A DNA stretch of 64,000 bases from Prorocentrum cordatum (GCA_963575745.1 CAUYUJ010014356.1:185105-249104); one strand, 5' to 3'. Numbered from the stretch's first letter, positions 30,575 to 40,149 are shown. Notes: a model not told the origin generated them from the sequence alone. Made by a program: numbers and translations.

Positions 30575-30745
30575 ACGGTCAGGAGGAGGAGGAGGAGGAG
30601 CAGGAGGAGCAGGAGGAGGAGGAGGAGGAGGAGGAGGAGGAGGAGGATGAGGAGAGGAGGGGAGGAGGGGAGGGAGGAGGAGGAGGAGGGAGGAGGAGGA
30701 GGAGGAAGGAGGAGGAGGAGGAGGAGGAGGAGGAGGAGGAGGCGC
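30575..30745. repeat. GGA array
   Basis: GGA units with AGC and TGA interruptions. The 200 bp after it hold open frames on both strands that I cannot assign. Confidence 0.97.
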
Positions 30746-30999
30746 GCAGAGGCGAGAAGAAGGGATCCCCCCGATACCGAGACATACGAATCAGGACGCA
30801 AGCGCGCGCTCGAGCCGCACGCGAAGTCTTCGGAGCGGCCCGCCGCCTGCGTGCTGGAGAGCATCGCGAAGTCACGCTCGTGGACCCAGGCGCACGGGAT
30901 ACCGTCGTCGGCGGCGCACTCGGCGCTCGCCCCGGCGCTCTTCTCGGCCTGGCGCGGCACGAGCAGGAATGCCTGCGGGGCACCGTTGCATCGAGCCCT

Positions 31000-31244
31000 C
31001 CTCCTCCTCCTCCTCCTCCTCCTCCTCCTCCTCCTCCTCCTCTATCTCCTCCTCCCCCTCCTCCTCCCCCCTTCTCCCCCTCCTCCTCCTCCTCCTCCTC
31101 CTCCTCTCCTCCTCCTCCCTCTCCTCCTCATCATCATCATCATCGTTCTCTGTCCTCCTCCTCCTACCTCCTCCCCCTCCTCCTCCCCCCCTCCTCCCCC
31201 TCCTCCCTCCTCCTCCTCCTTCCTCCTCCATCCTCCTCCTCCTC

Positions 31245-31300
<56 letters not shown>

Positions 31301-31445
31301 TATCCTTCTCCTCCTCCTCCTCCTCCTCCTACTCCTCCTCCTCCTCCTCCTCCTTCTCCTGCGCGCAGCACCTTTCTCCATCCCTCCTCCTCCTCCTCCT
31401 CCTCCTCCTCCTCCTCCTCCTCCTCCTCCCTCCTCCTCCCTCCTC
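31000..31445. repeat. TCC array with embedded CAT runs
   Basis: TCC repeats interrupted by a short CAT run at about 31128 and a longer one at about 31247-31300. Poly-Ser, Leu, His or Ile frames are artefacts. Confidence 0.97.
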
Positions 31446-31592
31446 CTCATCCGAGCCCGCTCGCCGCCCATGCGTCGCGACAGTCTGCGGCAGGAGCAGG
31501 GAGGGACCTGCGCCCGAGGTCTCGAGGGATGCGGCTGGCCATCGCAGCAGGAGGGAGGCCTCGAGGAGGAGGAGGATGAGGAGGAGGCCTCG

Positions 31593-31879
31593 CGGAGCAG
31601 GAAGAGGAGAACAGTGAGGAGGACGACCAGAAGACATGGCAACTCAGCCTCGAACGTGACACGGCGAACCGCAAACGCCTGGCCACACGCGCGGTGGACA
31701 AGTTGGGTGCCCTCCCAGTCAGTGCTGCTTCTGTTTCCAAAGCAGCCCTGCGAGGTGTCAGCACGCAAGCGCGTCTCGGTTGCAACGTCAAGCAGACATA
31801 CGTAAGACACGTGCAATGGAAGTGCGTCTGTGACCGATCGGTAGCGGAACACCTCAGACATCCTGGTGAAGACAAATAG
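31593..31879 (+). CDS. Possible terminal exon, plus strand, function unknown
   Basis: Following a possible acceptor CGGAGCAG at about 31593, the plus frame reads EEENSEEDDQKTWQLSLERD, then RKRLATRAVDKLGALPVSAA, then GCNVKQTYVRHVQWKCVCDR and stops after HLRHPGEDK at 31879. The charged, helical composition is typical of coding sequence. A minus frame (MSEVFRYRSVTDALPLHVSY) is open across the same region, so the strand is not certain. No domain is recognised. Confidence 0.35.
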
Positions 31880-32062
31880 CTGTCAGTCAGACCTCGCGTG
31901 GAAGTAGCGGCACAAGAATCCGCGCCAATGGCTGGATCTCGTTTTTCCCTTCAAACGGCGCATGCCCTGAAAAAGCTGGCGGCACGCGCACGAATTCCAA
32001 AGTGTAGGAACGGCATGACACGCGACGCACTATTTGCAAACAACAGAGCTGGTGCACCTTGT

Positions 32063-32299
32063 GGGAACGTTTTCTTATTCGGCGTTTCGACATTGCTCAC
32101 GGGGGGTGGGAAGGGGGAGTCTGGCTCCAGACCTCTGCTGAATGCGACTGCTTGTAACAGTGCGTCCTATGAGGTAGACTCCACCTGCTCGAAACATGTT
32201 CCAGAAACAACCGAGATCTACTCCGTGTGGGGGGGAGGAGGGGGGGCGAGGGCCCGCGCCGATCGGCAAAACAATGAATTCGATTACGATCGCCTTACA
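32063..32299. mobile_element. F15 foldback element copy
   Basis: TTATTCGGCGTTTCGACATT, GAGTCTGGCTCCAGACCTCT, CACCTGCTCGAAACATG and CGGCAAAACAATGAATTCGA match 30218-30468 in order. It abuts the F14 element. Confidence 0.8.
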
Positions 32300-32905
32300 C
32301 GGTCAAGAAGTTTTGCTCAGCGTGTCACGGCGGCGGCCCCAGAGATACGCCGTGCCCTGCCAGCGGACAGCCCGTCGCTCCGCTCCGCGGAGGAGGAGGA
32401 GGAAGAGGAGTGAGGAGAGGAGGGAGGAGGAGGAGGGAGCAGGAGGAGGAGAAGGAGGCGGAAGGGAGGAGGAGGAGGAGGAGGAGGAGGAGGAGGAGAA
32501 GGAGGAGGATGAGGAGGAGGAGGAGGGAGGGAGGAGGAGGAGGAGGAGGGAGGAGGAGGAGGAGGGAGGAGGGAGGAGGGAGGAGGAGGAGGAGGAGGAG
32601 GAAGATAAGGAGGCGGAAGGGAGGAGGAGGAGGAGGAGGAGGAGGAGATGGAGGAGGAGGAAGATGGAAGGAGGAAGAGGAGAAGGAGAAGGAGGCGGAA
32701 GGGAGGATGAGGAGGAGGAGGAGGACGAGGAGGAAGGGGAAGGGAGGCGGAGGAGGAGGAGGAGGGGGCCGGAGGAAAAAACCGCAGACACCGCCGACGA
32801 TGCTCTTTCGAACCCAGAGCATCGTGGGCGGCGTGCCGCGCCGAGGCGCGGCGCGGACCAGAGAACCCGCCAACGATAGACACGCTGAGCAAGCCTTCCT
32901 GACCG
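32300..32905. mobile_element. F14 foldback element swollen by a GGA array
   Basis: CGGTCAAGAAGTTTTGCTCA at the left pairs with TGAGCAAGCCTTCCTGACCG at the right over 27 bp with few mismatches, extended by GCGTGTC/GACACGC. The centre holds about 380 bp of GGA repeats (32390-32770), which other F14 copies (13.07 and 57.84 kb) lack. This suggests the microsatellite grew inside the element. Confidence 0.75.
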
Positions 32906-32934
32906 CACATTCAAAGACGGGGTCCTGAGGGAAG

Positions 32935-33100
32935 GGGAGGAGGAGGAGGAGGAGTAGGAGGAGGAGGAGGAGGAGGAGGAGGAGGAGAGGAGGAGGATGG
33001 AGGAGGAGGAGGAGGAGGAGGAGGAGGAGGAGGAGGAGGAGGAGGAGGAGGAGGAGGAGGAGGAGGAGGAGGAGGAGGAGGAGGAGGAGGAGGAGGAGGG
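32935..33100. repeat. GGA array
   Basis: An almost pure GGA run. Flanking CACCGCCGACGATGCTCT and CAAGCCTTCCTGACCGCACA repeat sequence from 32790-32930, so the array and its flanks look like a local duplication. Confidence 0.97.
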
Positions 33101-33195
33101 AGGCTGGGGGAGAAAAAACGCAAACACCGCCGACGATGCTCTCCAGAACCCGGAGCAAGCCTTCCTGACCGCACATTCGTTGGGGTTTCAAAGAC

Positions 33196-33600
33196 GGGGT
33201 CCTGAGGGATGGGGTCCTAAGGACGGGCTGCATCAAGCAATGTAAGTCCACACTTGGATCCCTTCCTATCCTCAGGACCCCATCCCTCAGGACCCCGTCC
33301 TGGAACCACTGATGCATTGGATCCATCTGTGGGCTCAAAGACTAGGTCCTGAGGGGTGGGGTGTTAATAGAGGGTCAAGAAATCCACCCCCATAAGATCC
33401 ACCCCGCCGCGCGAAGTCGTTTCGTAAACGCGCCCAAAGAAGGAATTGGACAGGGCAGGGCTGCTTAGTACACGCCCAGGGCCGTTTAGTAAACGCCAAT
33501 TGTCCAGTCCCCAAGGCCACCCTTGGATCTCTTCCCATCCGTAGGACCCCATCCTTCAGGACCCCATCCTTGAACCACTGATACATTGGTTCAGCAAGCA
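33196..33600. mobile_element. F18 foldback element in two direct copies, the second interrupted
   Basis: GACGGGGTCCTGAGGGATGG and CCATCCCTCAGGACCCCGTC are the arms of the first copy (about 33196-33312). The second copy has GGTCCTGAGGGGTGGGG near 33350 and CCATCCTTCAGGACCCC near 33560; both copies share GGAACCACTGATGCATTGG-like ends. A segment of family F19 (about 33405-33510) sits inside the second copy. Confidence 0.75.
33405..33510. mobile_element. F19 repeat inserted in F18
   Basis: GTAAACGCGCCCAAAGAAGG, GACAGGGCAGGGCTGCTTAG and GGCCGTTTAGTAAACGCC match 56895-56990. Confidence 0.75.
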
Positions 33601-33840
33601 ACGACAATCATGGCCAACCCCCGTCGGCCAATGGCAAGGGCATGGCGATGCCGAGAGGAGCCAACGGGCCGTTCCGCGACGAACTGGCCATCGGCGACCA
33701 ACGCAATGCAGGCTCCGACGCCGAGCGCGCCCGGAGCTACCACAGGAACTCTGACCACGAGGGACACAAAGGCGGCGACCACCACGATAGGTGCGACTCG
33801 GCACACGCATCACTTTGGCGACCCACCTCCGCCTGAGTAT
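33591..33840. other. Open frames on both strands, unresolved
   Basis: Minus frame 33806-33591 (71 codons, hydrophobic) and plus frames from 33586 and 33642 are all open. The plus frame at 33642 contains GPFRDELAIGDQRNAGSDAE. I cannot decide between them. Confidence 0.2.
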
Positions 33841-33970
33841 GCCATGGTGGTGGGTACACCAAGGCTTTGTTTGTGCGCCTCGGTGTACTCAATATGGCAG
33901 GCTCGCCGTCCATGCAAACTACACATTCTGAGTATGCGAATCCGAAGGTGTATGCACGTGGATCAAATTA

Positions 33971-34060
33971 TAGGAGGAGGAGGAGGAGGAGGAGGAGGAG
34001 GAGGAGGAGGAGGAGGAGGAGGAGGAAAAGGAGGAGGAGGAGGACGACGACCACGACGAT
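33971..34060. repeat. GGA array
   Basis: A GGA run ending in GACGACGACC. It lies at the 3' side of the minus-strand exon-like frame that follows. Confidence 0.97.
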
Positions 34061-34500
34061 GAGAAGAACGATGACCAGGATGACGAAACTGAGGCGGGGG
34101 AGCAGGAGAGGAAATCCTTCAAATGGCCTCTCCCCGTGGGCGGGGCGCTGACCGTCCAAAAAAACGCGGCCTCGGCAATATGCAGACACCTCGTCGCCCG
34201 CGACTCGCCGCCCAGTCGAGATGCCTTGGTTCGTAATTAGCGGGCCAAGCACAAACTCCGGTCCACACCCTGCCAAATCGACTGGCATGCGCAGCCCGAT
34301 GTGTGCTCGCCGTTTGCGCTGGCGGGGCCCAAGCGGAGCGAGCTGTCTTGTGACTTGCTGCTCTGTTCGGCCCCCCGCCTCGTAGTCCGCCGTCGGGTCC
34401 TGCGGGGCCTCGCCGAGGGGCGACCGGGGGCCGCCGAACGAGACCGTGTGGGAGAACACGTGCGAGCGGGCGCAGCGCACGAGCGGGCGCACCCATTCGC
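34060..34500 (-). CDS. Exon-like open frame, function unknown
   Basis: Within a 257-codon minus frame, the central 140 residues read as protein: DPTADYEAGGRTEQQVTRQL, then RAHIGLRMPVDLAGCGPEFV, LGPLITNQGISTGRRVAGDE and VSAYCRGRVFLDGQRPAHGE. The frame then passes into the TCC strand of the neighbouring array and its N-terminal part into MITE sequence, so only this segment is likely exon. Its upstream neighbour is the nested F1/F3 insertion. Further exon-like sequence follows at 34.98-35.52 kb on the same strand, which fits an intron-rich gene. Confidence 0.45.
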
Positions 34501-34560
34501 CTGCGCGGGGGCTAGGGGGGGGGCTCCACTCCTCGGCCAAACACGGCGGCTGCGACAAGG

Positions 34561-34925
34561 TCGGGGGAGGCGAAACGGCAGGACTAGGTCGGGCATGTCC
34601 TCCTACAGGGGGATTTTGGACGAAAGTGCAATGGTCACAGACTACTCCAAAGTGGTCAACAAGAACCACGAACAAAAAAGGCCCCAGGCGAATTTTTGAC
34701 CACGTGAACCTTCCTCCTGTAGAGGGACGTGCCCGACGCAAGGGCAGGATAGCAAAGGGCAGGGCAGAAAATCAGCTCACGTAGCTCGCTGCTTTCCCTG
34801 GCGCCCCCGGAGGCGCCTCCAGCGGCGCCCGGGCATCGGGGCATGGGGGCCCGGCGACGGGGGCGAAAGCAGCTGCACGCAGCAGGTTTCGTAGCCCCTC
34901 CCCTTCCTGTCTTCTCCCCCCCCCC
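34561..34925. mobile_element. F3 MITE split by an F1 insertion
   Basis: The left TIR TCGGGGGAGGCGAAACGGCA lies at 34561-34583 and continues after the F1 element as TAGCAAAGGGCAGGGC at 34750. Joining the two restores the F3 order seen at 22703 and 36435. CAGCTGCACGCAGCAGGTTT and CCCTCCCCTTCCTGTCTTCT form the right part; the right terminus is decayed. Confidence 0.8.
34584..34741. mobile_element. F1 MITE inserted in the F3 left arm
   Basis: From CTAGGTCGGGCATGTCCTCC to GGGACGTGCCCGACGCAA. Flanks CGGCAGGA (34576-34583) and GGGCAGGA (34742-34749) are a 7-of-8 duplication. The family word GATTTTGGACGA is present. It is younger than the F3 copy it interrupts. Confidence 0.85.
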
Positions 34926-34930
34926 TTACG

Positions 34931-35010
34931 GAGGAGGAGGAGCAGGAGCAGGAGGAGGAGCAGGAGCAGGAGGAGGAGGAGCAGGAGGAGGAGGAGGAGG
35001 AGGCCTCGGC
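34931..35010. repeat. GGA/GCA array
   Basis: GGA units mixed with GGAGCA. It lies at the presumed intron side of the next exon-like frame. Confidence 0.9.
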
Positions 35011-35520
35011 GGGGTCAGGGGTGGCCCCCGCTCCTCCGCTGCACTCGGCGGCTGCAACCGGGGCGGCGTTCGCCCGAAAACTGCGGCACGGGCAGCTCCC
35101 GGCGCTCTCTGACGGCGTCCGTTTCTTCGCTCTCGGCGCTCTGTCCTCGATCTCGGCCCCTGGAGCCCGTCACTCCGCTGGCCGGGGTTCAGAACTTGAG
35201 GGGTGTCTGCGGCCGAGCGACTCCCAGCGCCAGCGGGGGTGTCCGACACCCCGGCGTCGATTGGACCCGCAGGGCCGAGAGTTCGCACGCGGCCGCAGGA
35301 TCCGGAGGCAGGGGCATCCCCTCCTCCGCTGGTCCCTGCACTGCACTGCCCCCAGCAGCTTCTCCTCCACCACCCTGGCCTCCGGAGAGATGGCCGCCTC
35401 CCGGCTGGGTCCGACCGCACGGGGTCGGAGGCTCGCGCGCTGCGCCCCGCCGATGCAGCTGCGCATTATGTCGGGAACGCACCCGCGCGGGGCGCCGCCA
35501 GCATGGAGAGCAGCGGGCTC
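34980..35520 (-). other. Exon-like frames, function unknown
   Basis: Two minus frames succeed each other. From about 35520 to 35300 one reads CVPDIMRSCIGGAQRASLRP and ISPEARVVEEKLLGAVQCRD. From about 35280 to 34980 another reads SRSAADTPQVLNPGQRSDGL. A frame change between them would be explained by an intron. High GC makes open frames common, so this is only suggestive. Confidence 0.3.
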
Positions 35521-35576
35521 CACATCGAGCCGCGCCGCCGATGCATCGGCGATGCGGCGCCATCCTCAGACTCCAT

Positions 35577-35768
35577 CTTCTCCTCCTCCTCCTCCACCTC
35601 CTCTTCTCCCTCCTGCAACTCCTCCTCCTCCTCCTCCTCCTCCTCCTCCTCCTCCTCCTCTTCCTCCTCCTCCTCCTCCTCCTCCTCTCTCCTCCTCCTC
35701 CTCCCTCCTCCTCCTCCTCCTCCTCCTCCTCCTCCTCCTCTCCTCCTCCTCCTCCTCCTCCTCCTCCT
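35577..35768. repeat. TCC array
   Basis: TCC repeats with small interruptions. Confidence 0.97.
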
Positions 35769-35879
35769 TGGGCCAGGGCTGGAAGCGATCGCGGCGGGGC
35801 AGGGACGACGCCGACCAGGCACCAGTGCGGATCCTGGCAAAGCCCATCTTGGGCCCAAAAAGGCCTCCACAGGTCCCAA

Positions 35880-36240
35880 TTCTCAGGCCTCTGGCGGCCG
35901 ATAACAAGGCGATCCGGGCACTCCTGGAACGCTCTTGGCGATGCGCAGCTGCTGGCAAGCTTCCCGAGGCTGGAAAAATAGCCGAAAACTGACGAACTCG
36001 TCCGAAGACCTCGAATCTACCTCGAACCCGAAACTCTCGAACCTCGAAGCTCGGACCCGAAAGGAACAATTGCTGAAAACGAGGGAAAAACGTGAGACAC
36101 ACCCTCGAACCTGAGCCTGCCCCCCCCCTAGCGTTGCCCCCTGGGGGCCATATGTAACTCAGGCCTCTGATCTGGGCACTCCCAGAATGCTCTCGGCGAG
36201 GCGCAGCCGCTGGAAGGCACCCGGAGGCCAGAGAGCCTCG
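35880..36240. repeat. Two F22 dispersed repeat copies
   Basis: TCTCAGGCCTCTGGCGGCCG…GATGCGCAGCTGCTGGCAAG (35880-35990) and CTCAGGCCTCTGATCTGGGC…GAGGCGCAGCCGCTGGAAGG (36160-36240) are diverged direct copies of the F22 segment at 21700. Confidence 0.7.
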
Positions 36241-36390
36241 GCTACACGCTGCACGCAAGAGTGACCCTGGGAAAGACTGACCTTTGGTGCGCGGCTTTCT
36301 GAGGCCGCGGGTGCACCATACACGAGCGCGCAATGCGCTACTGCCGCATCGCGCTCGGCGAGCGGGGGACCCCGCTGGGCCCGCTCTTAC
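36241..36390. repeat. F23 dispersed repeat
   Basis: AAGACTGACCTTTGGTGCGC, GAGGCCGCGGGTGCACC and GCGCAATGCGCTACTGCCGC correspond to 10955-11115. Confidence 0.75.
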
Positions 36391-36404
36391 GTGGCGGATC
36401 CCGG

Positions 36405-36828
36405 AAACACTGAACCCCGAAACGTTTTCATCTCTCGGGCCGGGCGAAAGGGGGGGATAGCAAAGAGGGGGGAGTTGAGAAGCAGCTCACGTAGCTGAGT
36501 TCCCCGGCGCCTCCAAGGCGCCAGGAGGCGCCCATGTATCGAGGACTGGGCCCGTCTGCGGGGCCGAAACCAGCTGCACGCAGCAGATGTCCTACCCCCC
36601 CCTTTCCCAATCCCCCCCTGTCGTTCGGCCCGAATCTCTTGGGGGCAAATCATTTACTCCCGCCGCCTTCCGCCGGCCATCCGCCGGCTTCCACCAACGT
36701 CGGCGGCCTCGCTGTACTTCCGCCGGCCTTCCGGCGCCCTTCCGCCGCCTGCCGCCGCGGAAGAGATGGCAGCTCCTTCGATCCTCGTAGGCAAATCCTT
36801 TTTTTTGAGAACGCCGTTGGTGTTTAGA
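36405..36828. mobile_element. F13 element interrupted by an F3 MITE
   Basis: GAAACGTTTTCATCTC lies before and TCTTGGGGGCAAATCATTTA after the F3 insertion. Then come CCGCCGGCTTCC, TTCCGCCGCCTGCCGCCGCG and GGAAGAGATGGCAGCTCC. The uninterrupted copy at 49038-49245 reads GTTTTCATCTCTTGGGGTCG across the site. Confidence 0.85.
36435..36633. mobile_element. F3 MITE with 5-bp duplication, nested
   Basis: TCGGGCCGGGCGAAAGGGGG to CTGTCGTTCGGCCCGA, flanked by ATCTC at 36430-36434 and 36634-36638. Removing it plus one ATCTC reproduces the empty site present in the F13 copy at 49 kb. Confidence 0.92.
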
Positions 36829-36869
36829 ATAATAATACTAGTAATAATAAGAATAATAATGAGATTAAG

Positions 36870-37000
36870 AAGAAGAAACAACTGCGTAAAACATAGACTC
36901 TTGGCGCTCCGCGGCGCAGGAGGCGCCGCCGGGGGGGGGGGGGGGAGCGCGGATCCAAGAGAGCCGCGCGGATCGCCACACGCTTACCCATCGGTCGGAA
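36870..37000. mobile_element. F2-like core without outer arms
   Basis: CTTGGCGCTCCGCGGCGCAG, GGAGGCGCCGCC and GCGCGGATCCAAGAGAGCCG resemble F2 cores. The outer TAGGGAAAC arms are absent. Confidence 0.5.
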
Positions 37001-37125
37001 GAGGTAGGAAGACATATGAAGTAGGACGGCGTCGGAAGTAGGTGGGGCGTCCGCCCGCCACCTCAAGAGGACGGACAAGGCGAAGCCGCTGGATCATCGA
37101 AGCAGGACGGCGCTTGAAGTCTGGG
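36985..37125. repeat. F17 dispersed repeat copy
   Basis: CCATCGGTCGGAAGAGGTAG, GTAGGACGGCGTCGGAAGTA and CGAAGCAGGACGGCGC parallel 6452-6600. Confidence 0.7.
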
Positions 37126-37254
37126 ACTCGAGTCCGCAGGGCGGAGCGAGGCGGCCCCCCCCCCAGGCAGCCCTCGCGCTGCCAGGAGGAGGCACGCCTC
37201 GCAAGGAAGAACGACCTGGGCCCTCCTGGCCGCGGCGAGCAGCACCCCAGGAGA

Positions 37255-37480
37255 CACCAGACTCGAATCGATAAGTCGGATCGGCGATCGAGATGGATCG
37301 CATCGGCGGGCACCGGCAGCCGAGTCGGAAAAAATCGAATCGGCGGAAATCGGGAGGCTAGTATGCCTCCAATGAGAAGTCGGAACCCAAATCGGAATCC
37401 CAAGTCGAATCGAATCGGAATCGGAAGCCATCGAAATCGAATCGAATCGAATCGGAGGAATCGAAACGAACCCTGGAACC
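37255..37480. repeat. F24 repeat, AATCG-rich
   Basis: CGGCAGCCGAGTCGG, AATCGGCGG and ATGCCTCCAATGAGAAGTCG match 52730-52905. The right part is a short-period GAATCGAATCGAATCGGAAT satellite. GGCAGCCCTCGCGCTGCCAG occurs both at 37165 and at 37657. Confidence 0.7.
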
Positions 37481-37849
37481 CTTGCTGGAGCGCCCCGCGT
37501 GTCGTCGAGCACCGCCGGGAGCCGCCGGCGACGGCCGAGGACCTCGGCGCTCGAGCCTCGAGCCTCGAGCCTCGACCCCCTCCCTGGGCGGGCGGCCTGG
37601 CGCGGCCACGCCGCGCCGGGAGGGCTCGGCGGGGCGGAGCGAGGGCACCCCCCTCCAGGCAGCCCTCGCGCTGCCAGAGAAGGCGCACGTCGTACAGTCC
37701 TCCCGCACGGCAAGGATGGGCGGCTCTCCGAAAGGGTACCCCCTGCGCATCCCTGCCTTCCTGGTCCATCCCTGGCCACTCACGCGGGCCGCGCCCCGCC
37801 CGAAGGGCTTCGGAATGGCCTTCGGAGGCCCTTGCGTCCTTGTCGTGCG

Positions 37850-37988
37850 TCCTAAGGATACGGGTCGACTGTAGGGGACGACGCGGCGAGCCAAGGCCAC
37901 AGCCAGGTTCCACGACGCGAATCTAAGGAACTGCCCGAAAACCGCCAAAGCCCCTCCTGGGCCCGAAGCGACCCCTCTTTTGGCGTCT
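37850..37988 (-). other. Exon-like fragment, function unknown
   Basis: The minus frame reads LQDAKRGVASGPGGALAVFG, then QFLRFASWNLAVALARRVVP. It lies directly after an F6 element on the minus strand. One of several minus-strand islands between 37.8 and 41.5 kb that may belong to one spliced gene. Confidence 0.3.
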
Positions 37989-38169
37989 TGCAGTGGAGGC
38001 CAGTCCACAAGAAGCCTCCCACCAGAAACCCAACCCTGAGACTCCAGGACGTCCGTCGATTCTGGCTGCGGCAACGCCACGCTCTCCGTGACAAAACCAT
38101 CGAAACCCAAGAAATCCAGGGCGACCCTGGAGGCAAGCAGGGTGCTCTTTGGCAAGGGCCCCCATTGCA
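37989..38169. mobile_element. F6 foldback element
   Basis: TGCAGTGGAGGCCAGTCCAC to GGCAAGGGCCCCCATTGCA. Length 181 bp, nearly the same as the copy at 40485. No clear duplication at the ends. Confidence 0.8.
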
Positions 38170-38304
38170 GGCGGGAGAAGCGGCTTCTCCGCGCTCGTCG
38201 CCTGGAGCTGCCAGGCTCTGCCCTCGCTCGTCGAGGCCGCAGCAGAAGATGCTCCGGATGTGATGGGCCCATTTTCCACCACCACTACCAGATGTGGAAG
38301 AGGG

Positions 38305-38448
38305 AGGAGGAGATGAAGGAGGAGGAGGAGGAGGAGGAGGAGATGGAGGAGGAGGAGGAGGAGGAGGAGGAGGAGGAGATGGAGGAGGAGGAGGAGGAGG
38401 AGGAGGAGGAGGAAGAGGAGGAGGAGGAGGAGGAGGAGGAGGAGGAGG
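38305..38448. repeat. GGA array
   Basis: GGA repeats with occasional GATGGA. On the minus strand it lies just downstream of the exon at 38470-38716. Confidence 0.97.
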
Positions 38449-38469
38449 CGGACCTCCTCGTCCCTCCCC

Positions 38470-38716
38470 CGTCCTGCATATGGTAGCAATGTTGGAACAT
38501 TTGCCCATCAGGATGTACTTGGTCTCCACGCCGTACTCGCTCGAGCTTCTCGAGCCGCTCGCCTTGGTGACCCGCGACCTGGCCGCGTAGGGGTGCTTCA
38601 ACGGCCTGTCCAGCTCAATCTGGCCAGCGAACCGGTCGATCCCGGTCACGGTCCGTACCTCCGACTGCTTTCCGCGCTCCTGCTCGATCTGGACGACGCT
38701 GCTGACGATCAGGTCT
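38470..38716 (-). CDS. Internal exon candidate of a beta-strand-rich protein
   Basis: On the minus strand a pyrimidine-rich stretch ends TCCTCGCTTGCAG, a good splice acceptor. Then a frame reads DLIVSSVVQIEQERGKQSEV, RTVTGIDRFAGQIELDRPLK, HPYAARSRVTKASGSRSSSE and YGVETKYILMGKCSNIATIC. Alternating V/T/I residues with a Gly-Ile-Asp…Ile-Glu-Leu-Asp-Arg-Pro-Leu motif suggest a beta-sandwich or beta-helix repeat. I do not recognise the family. The downstream end probably lies before the array; several GT/GC donors are possible. Confidence 0.45.
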
Positions 38717-39039
38717 GCAAGCGAGGACACCTAGGCAAATCCAAAAACCGATTGCAACAGACACCGACTCCAAAAGGGTTGGGGAAACTCGACTGGCTGT
38801 AACCTGTGCTGGGCCGAAGACCACATGAGAGCGCAATTTGTTCACCCCGCCGCGGCCGCGCAAGGACTTGAGGAATAGCCGCCAAAACACTCAATAAAGT
38901 TTCCTGGGGCCCTTTCGAGTTCTCTGTGTTGAATTTTGCATGCCCTTTCAAGTCCCCAGGCCCTCCAACTCACTGGCGCTCCAATGGCTTTTCGAGTGAC
39001 TCTCCAAAACATCCAATCACTATTAAACAAACGCAGTGT

Positions 39040-39050
39040 CAGTGTGTGTG

Positions 39051-39137
<87 letters not shown>

Positions 39138-39290
39138 ACGCGTGTGTGTGTGTGTGTGTGTGATGTGTGTGTGTGTGCTGTGTGTGTGCGTGTGTGTGTG
39201 TGTGTGTGTCTGTGTTTTGCGTGAGTGTGTGCGTGTGCGTGTGTTTTGTCTGTATGTCTGTTTGTATATGTGTGTATTTGCATGTGTGTC
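39040..39290. repeat. GT and GTGC microsatellites
   Basis: GT run, then GTGC units at about 39062-39135, then GT-rich sequence with TGTATGTC interruptions. Val/Cys frames are artefacts. Confidence 0.97.
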
Positions 39291-39299
39291 TCAAGATCC

Positions 39300-39520
39300 T
39301 CGACGCAGGACGGGGATCCAAAACTTACCCCGAGAGCCCTCTAGTGACTCTAGTGTCAGGATTGCCACCGAGACCGCCTGGAGTCCGCCAAGAGATCCCC
39401 ATGGGCTCTCAAAAGGCCCCGAAGCCCCATGAAGCTCCAAAGAGGCCCCCTTGAGGCCCTCAATTGGCGCCTGTGAGGCCCCAAGATGCCTCCAAACGGC
39501 GCCGGGTATATTCCAAGAAT
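39300..39520. repeat. F20-like CCAAGAGG tract
   Basis: CGCCAAGAGATCCCC, GCCCCATGAAGCTCCAAAGA, GGCCCCAAGATGCC words. Less regular than at 59.6 kb. Confidence 0.5.
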
Positions 39521-39864
39521 CATCCGAGAGGGCTCTGGGCCCCAGTGCGGGCACGGCGGCGGGATGGGTCGACCGCCGCTGGATTCTAGATCCGCCGCCC
39601 CCTTTTGCTTGCAAGGGGGGAACGTCAGAATCATATGTGATTTACATACCCGAAAGAATATGTATTTGACATGTGGTCTGACCATAGGATCACTCTGCTT
39701 AAAATTGCCTTGAACTCTAGATGTGTCAAGAGTGAAACTGAAGATGCCTACAGCGAGGCGGAGCCCCCGCCGCCCGCTTTCTGGCGAGAGCGGCCCGCGA
39801 GAGAGGCCCACCAGGAGAGCAGGCAGGGGGAGCAGAAGAAGAAAAGCAAAACCGCCGTAGACAG

Positions 39865-40030
39865 AAACTGCTGGCGCTCCGCGCAGATTTCTTGGATCCG
39901 CGCTGAATCCCCCTCCCTGGCGCGCGGAGCGCGCCAGGGGCGGCGCCGGAGGCGCCGCCAGGGGGGCCCCTGGCGCGCTCCGCACGCCAGGGAGCGGGGA
40001 TCACGGAGCGCCAAAAAGTGTATGTTTGTC
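39865..40030. mobile_element. F2-like foldback element, GC-rich arms
   Basis: CTGGCGCTCCGCGCAGATTT at the left pairs with ATCACGGAGCGCCAAAAAG at the right. Inside, CCTGGCGCGCGGAGCGCGCC and GGCGCCGGAGGCGCC palindromes are stacked. Similar cores lie at 51.44 and 63.14 kb. Confidence 0.7.
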
Positions 40031-40031
40031 G

Positions 40032-40123
40032 TGTTTTTTCTTCCTCGTGAGAGGAGGGGAGGACAACCAACATGTCGCGTTTTTTCTTCCTCGTGAGAGG
40101 AGGGGAGGACAACCAACATGCGA
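40032..40123. repeat. 46-bp tandem duplication
   Basis: GTTTTTTCTTCCTCGTGAGA and GGAGGGGAGGACAACCAACA occur twice head to tail, 46 bp apart. Confidence 0.95.
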
Positions 40124-40149
40124 GAGGACGGGCAGGGCGGGAGGGGAAG

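Noticed and set aside
29948-31579. 543-codon plus-strand frame
   Set aside because: Most of it is F15 plus GGA and TCC array sequence. Only short pieces look protein-like and they do not form one protein.
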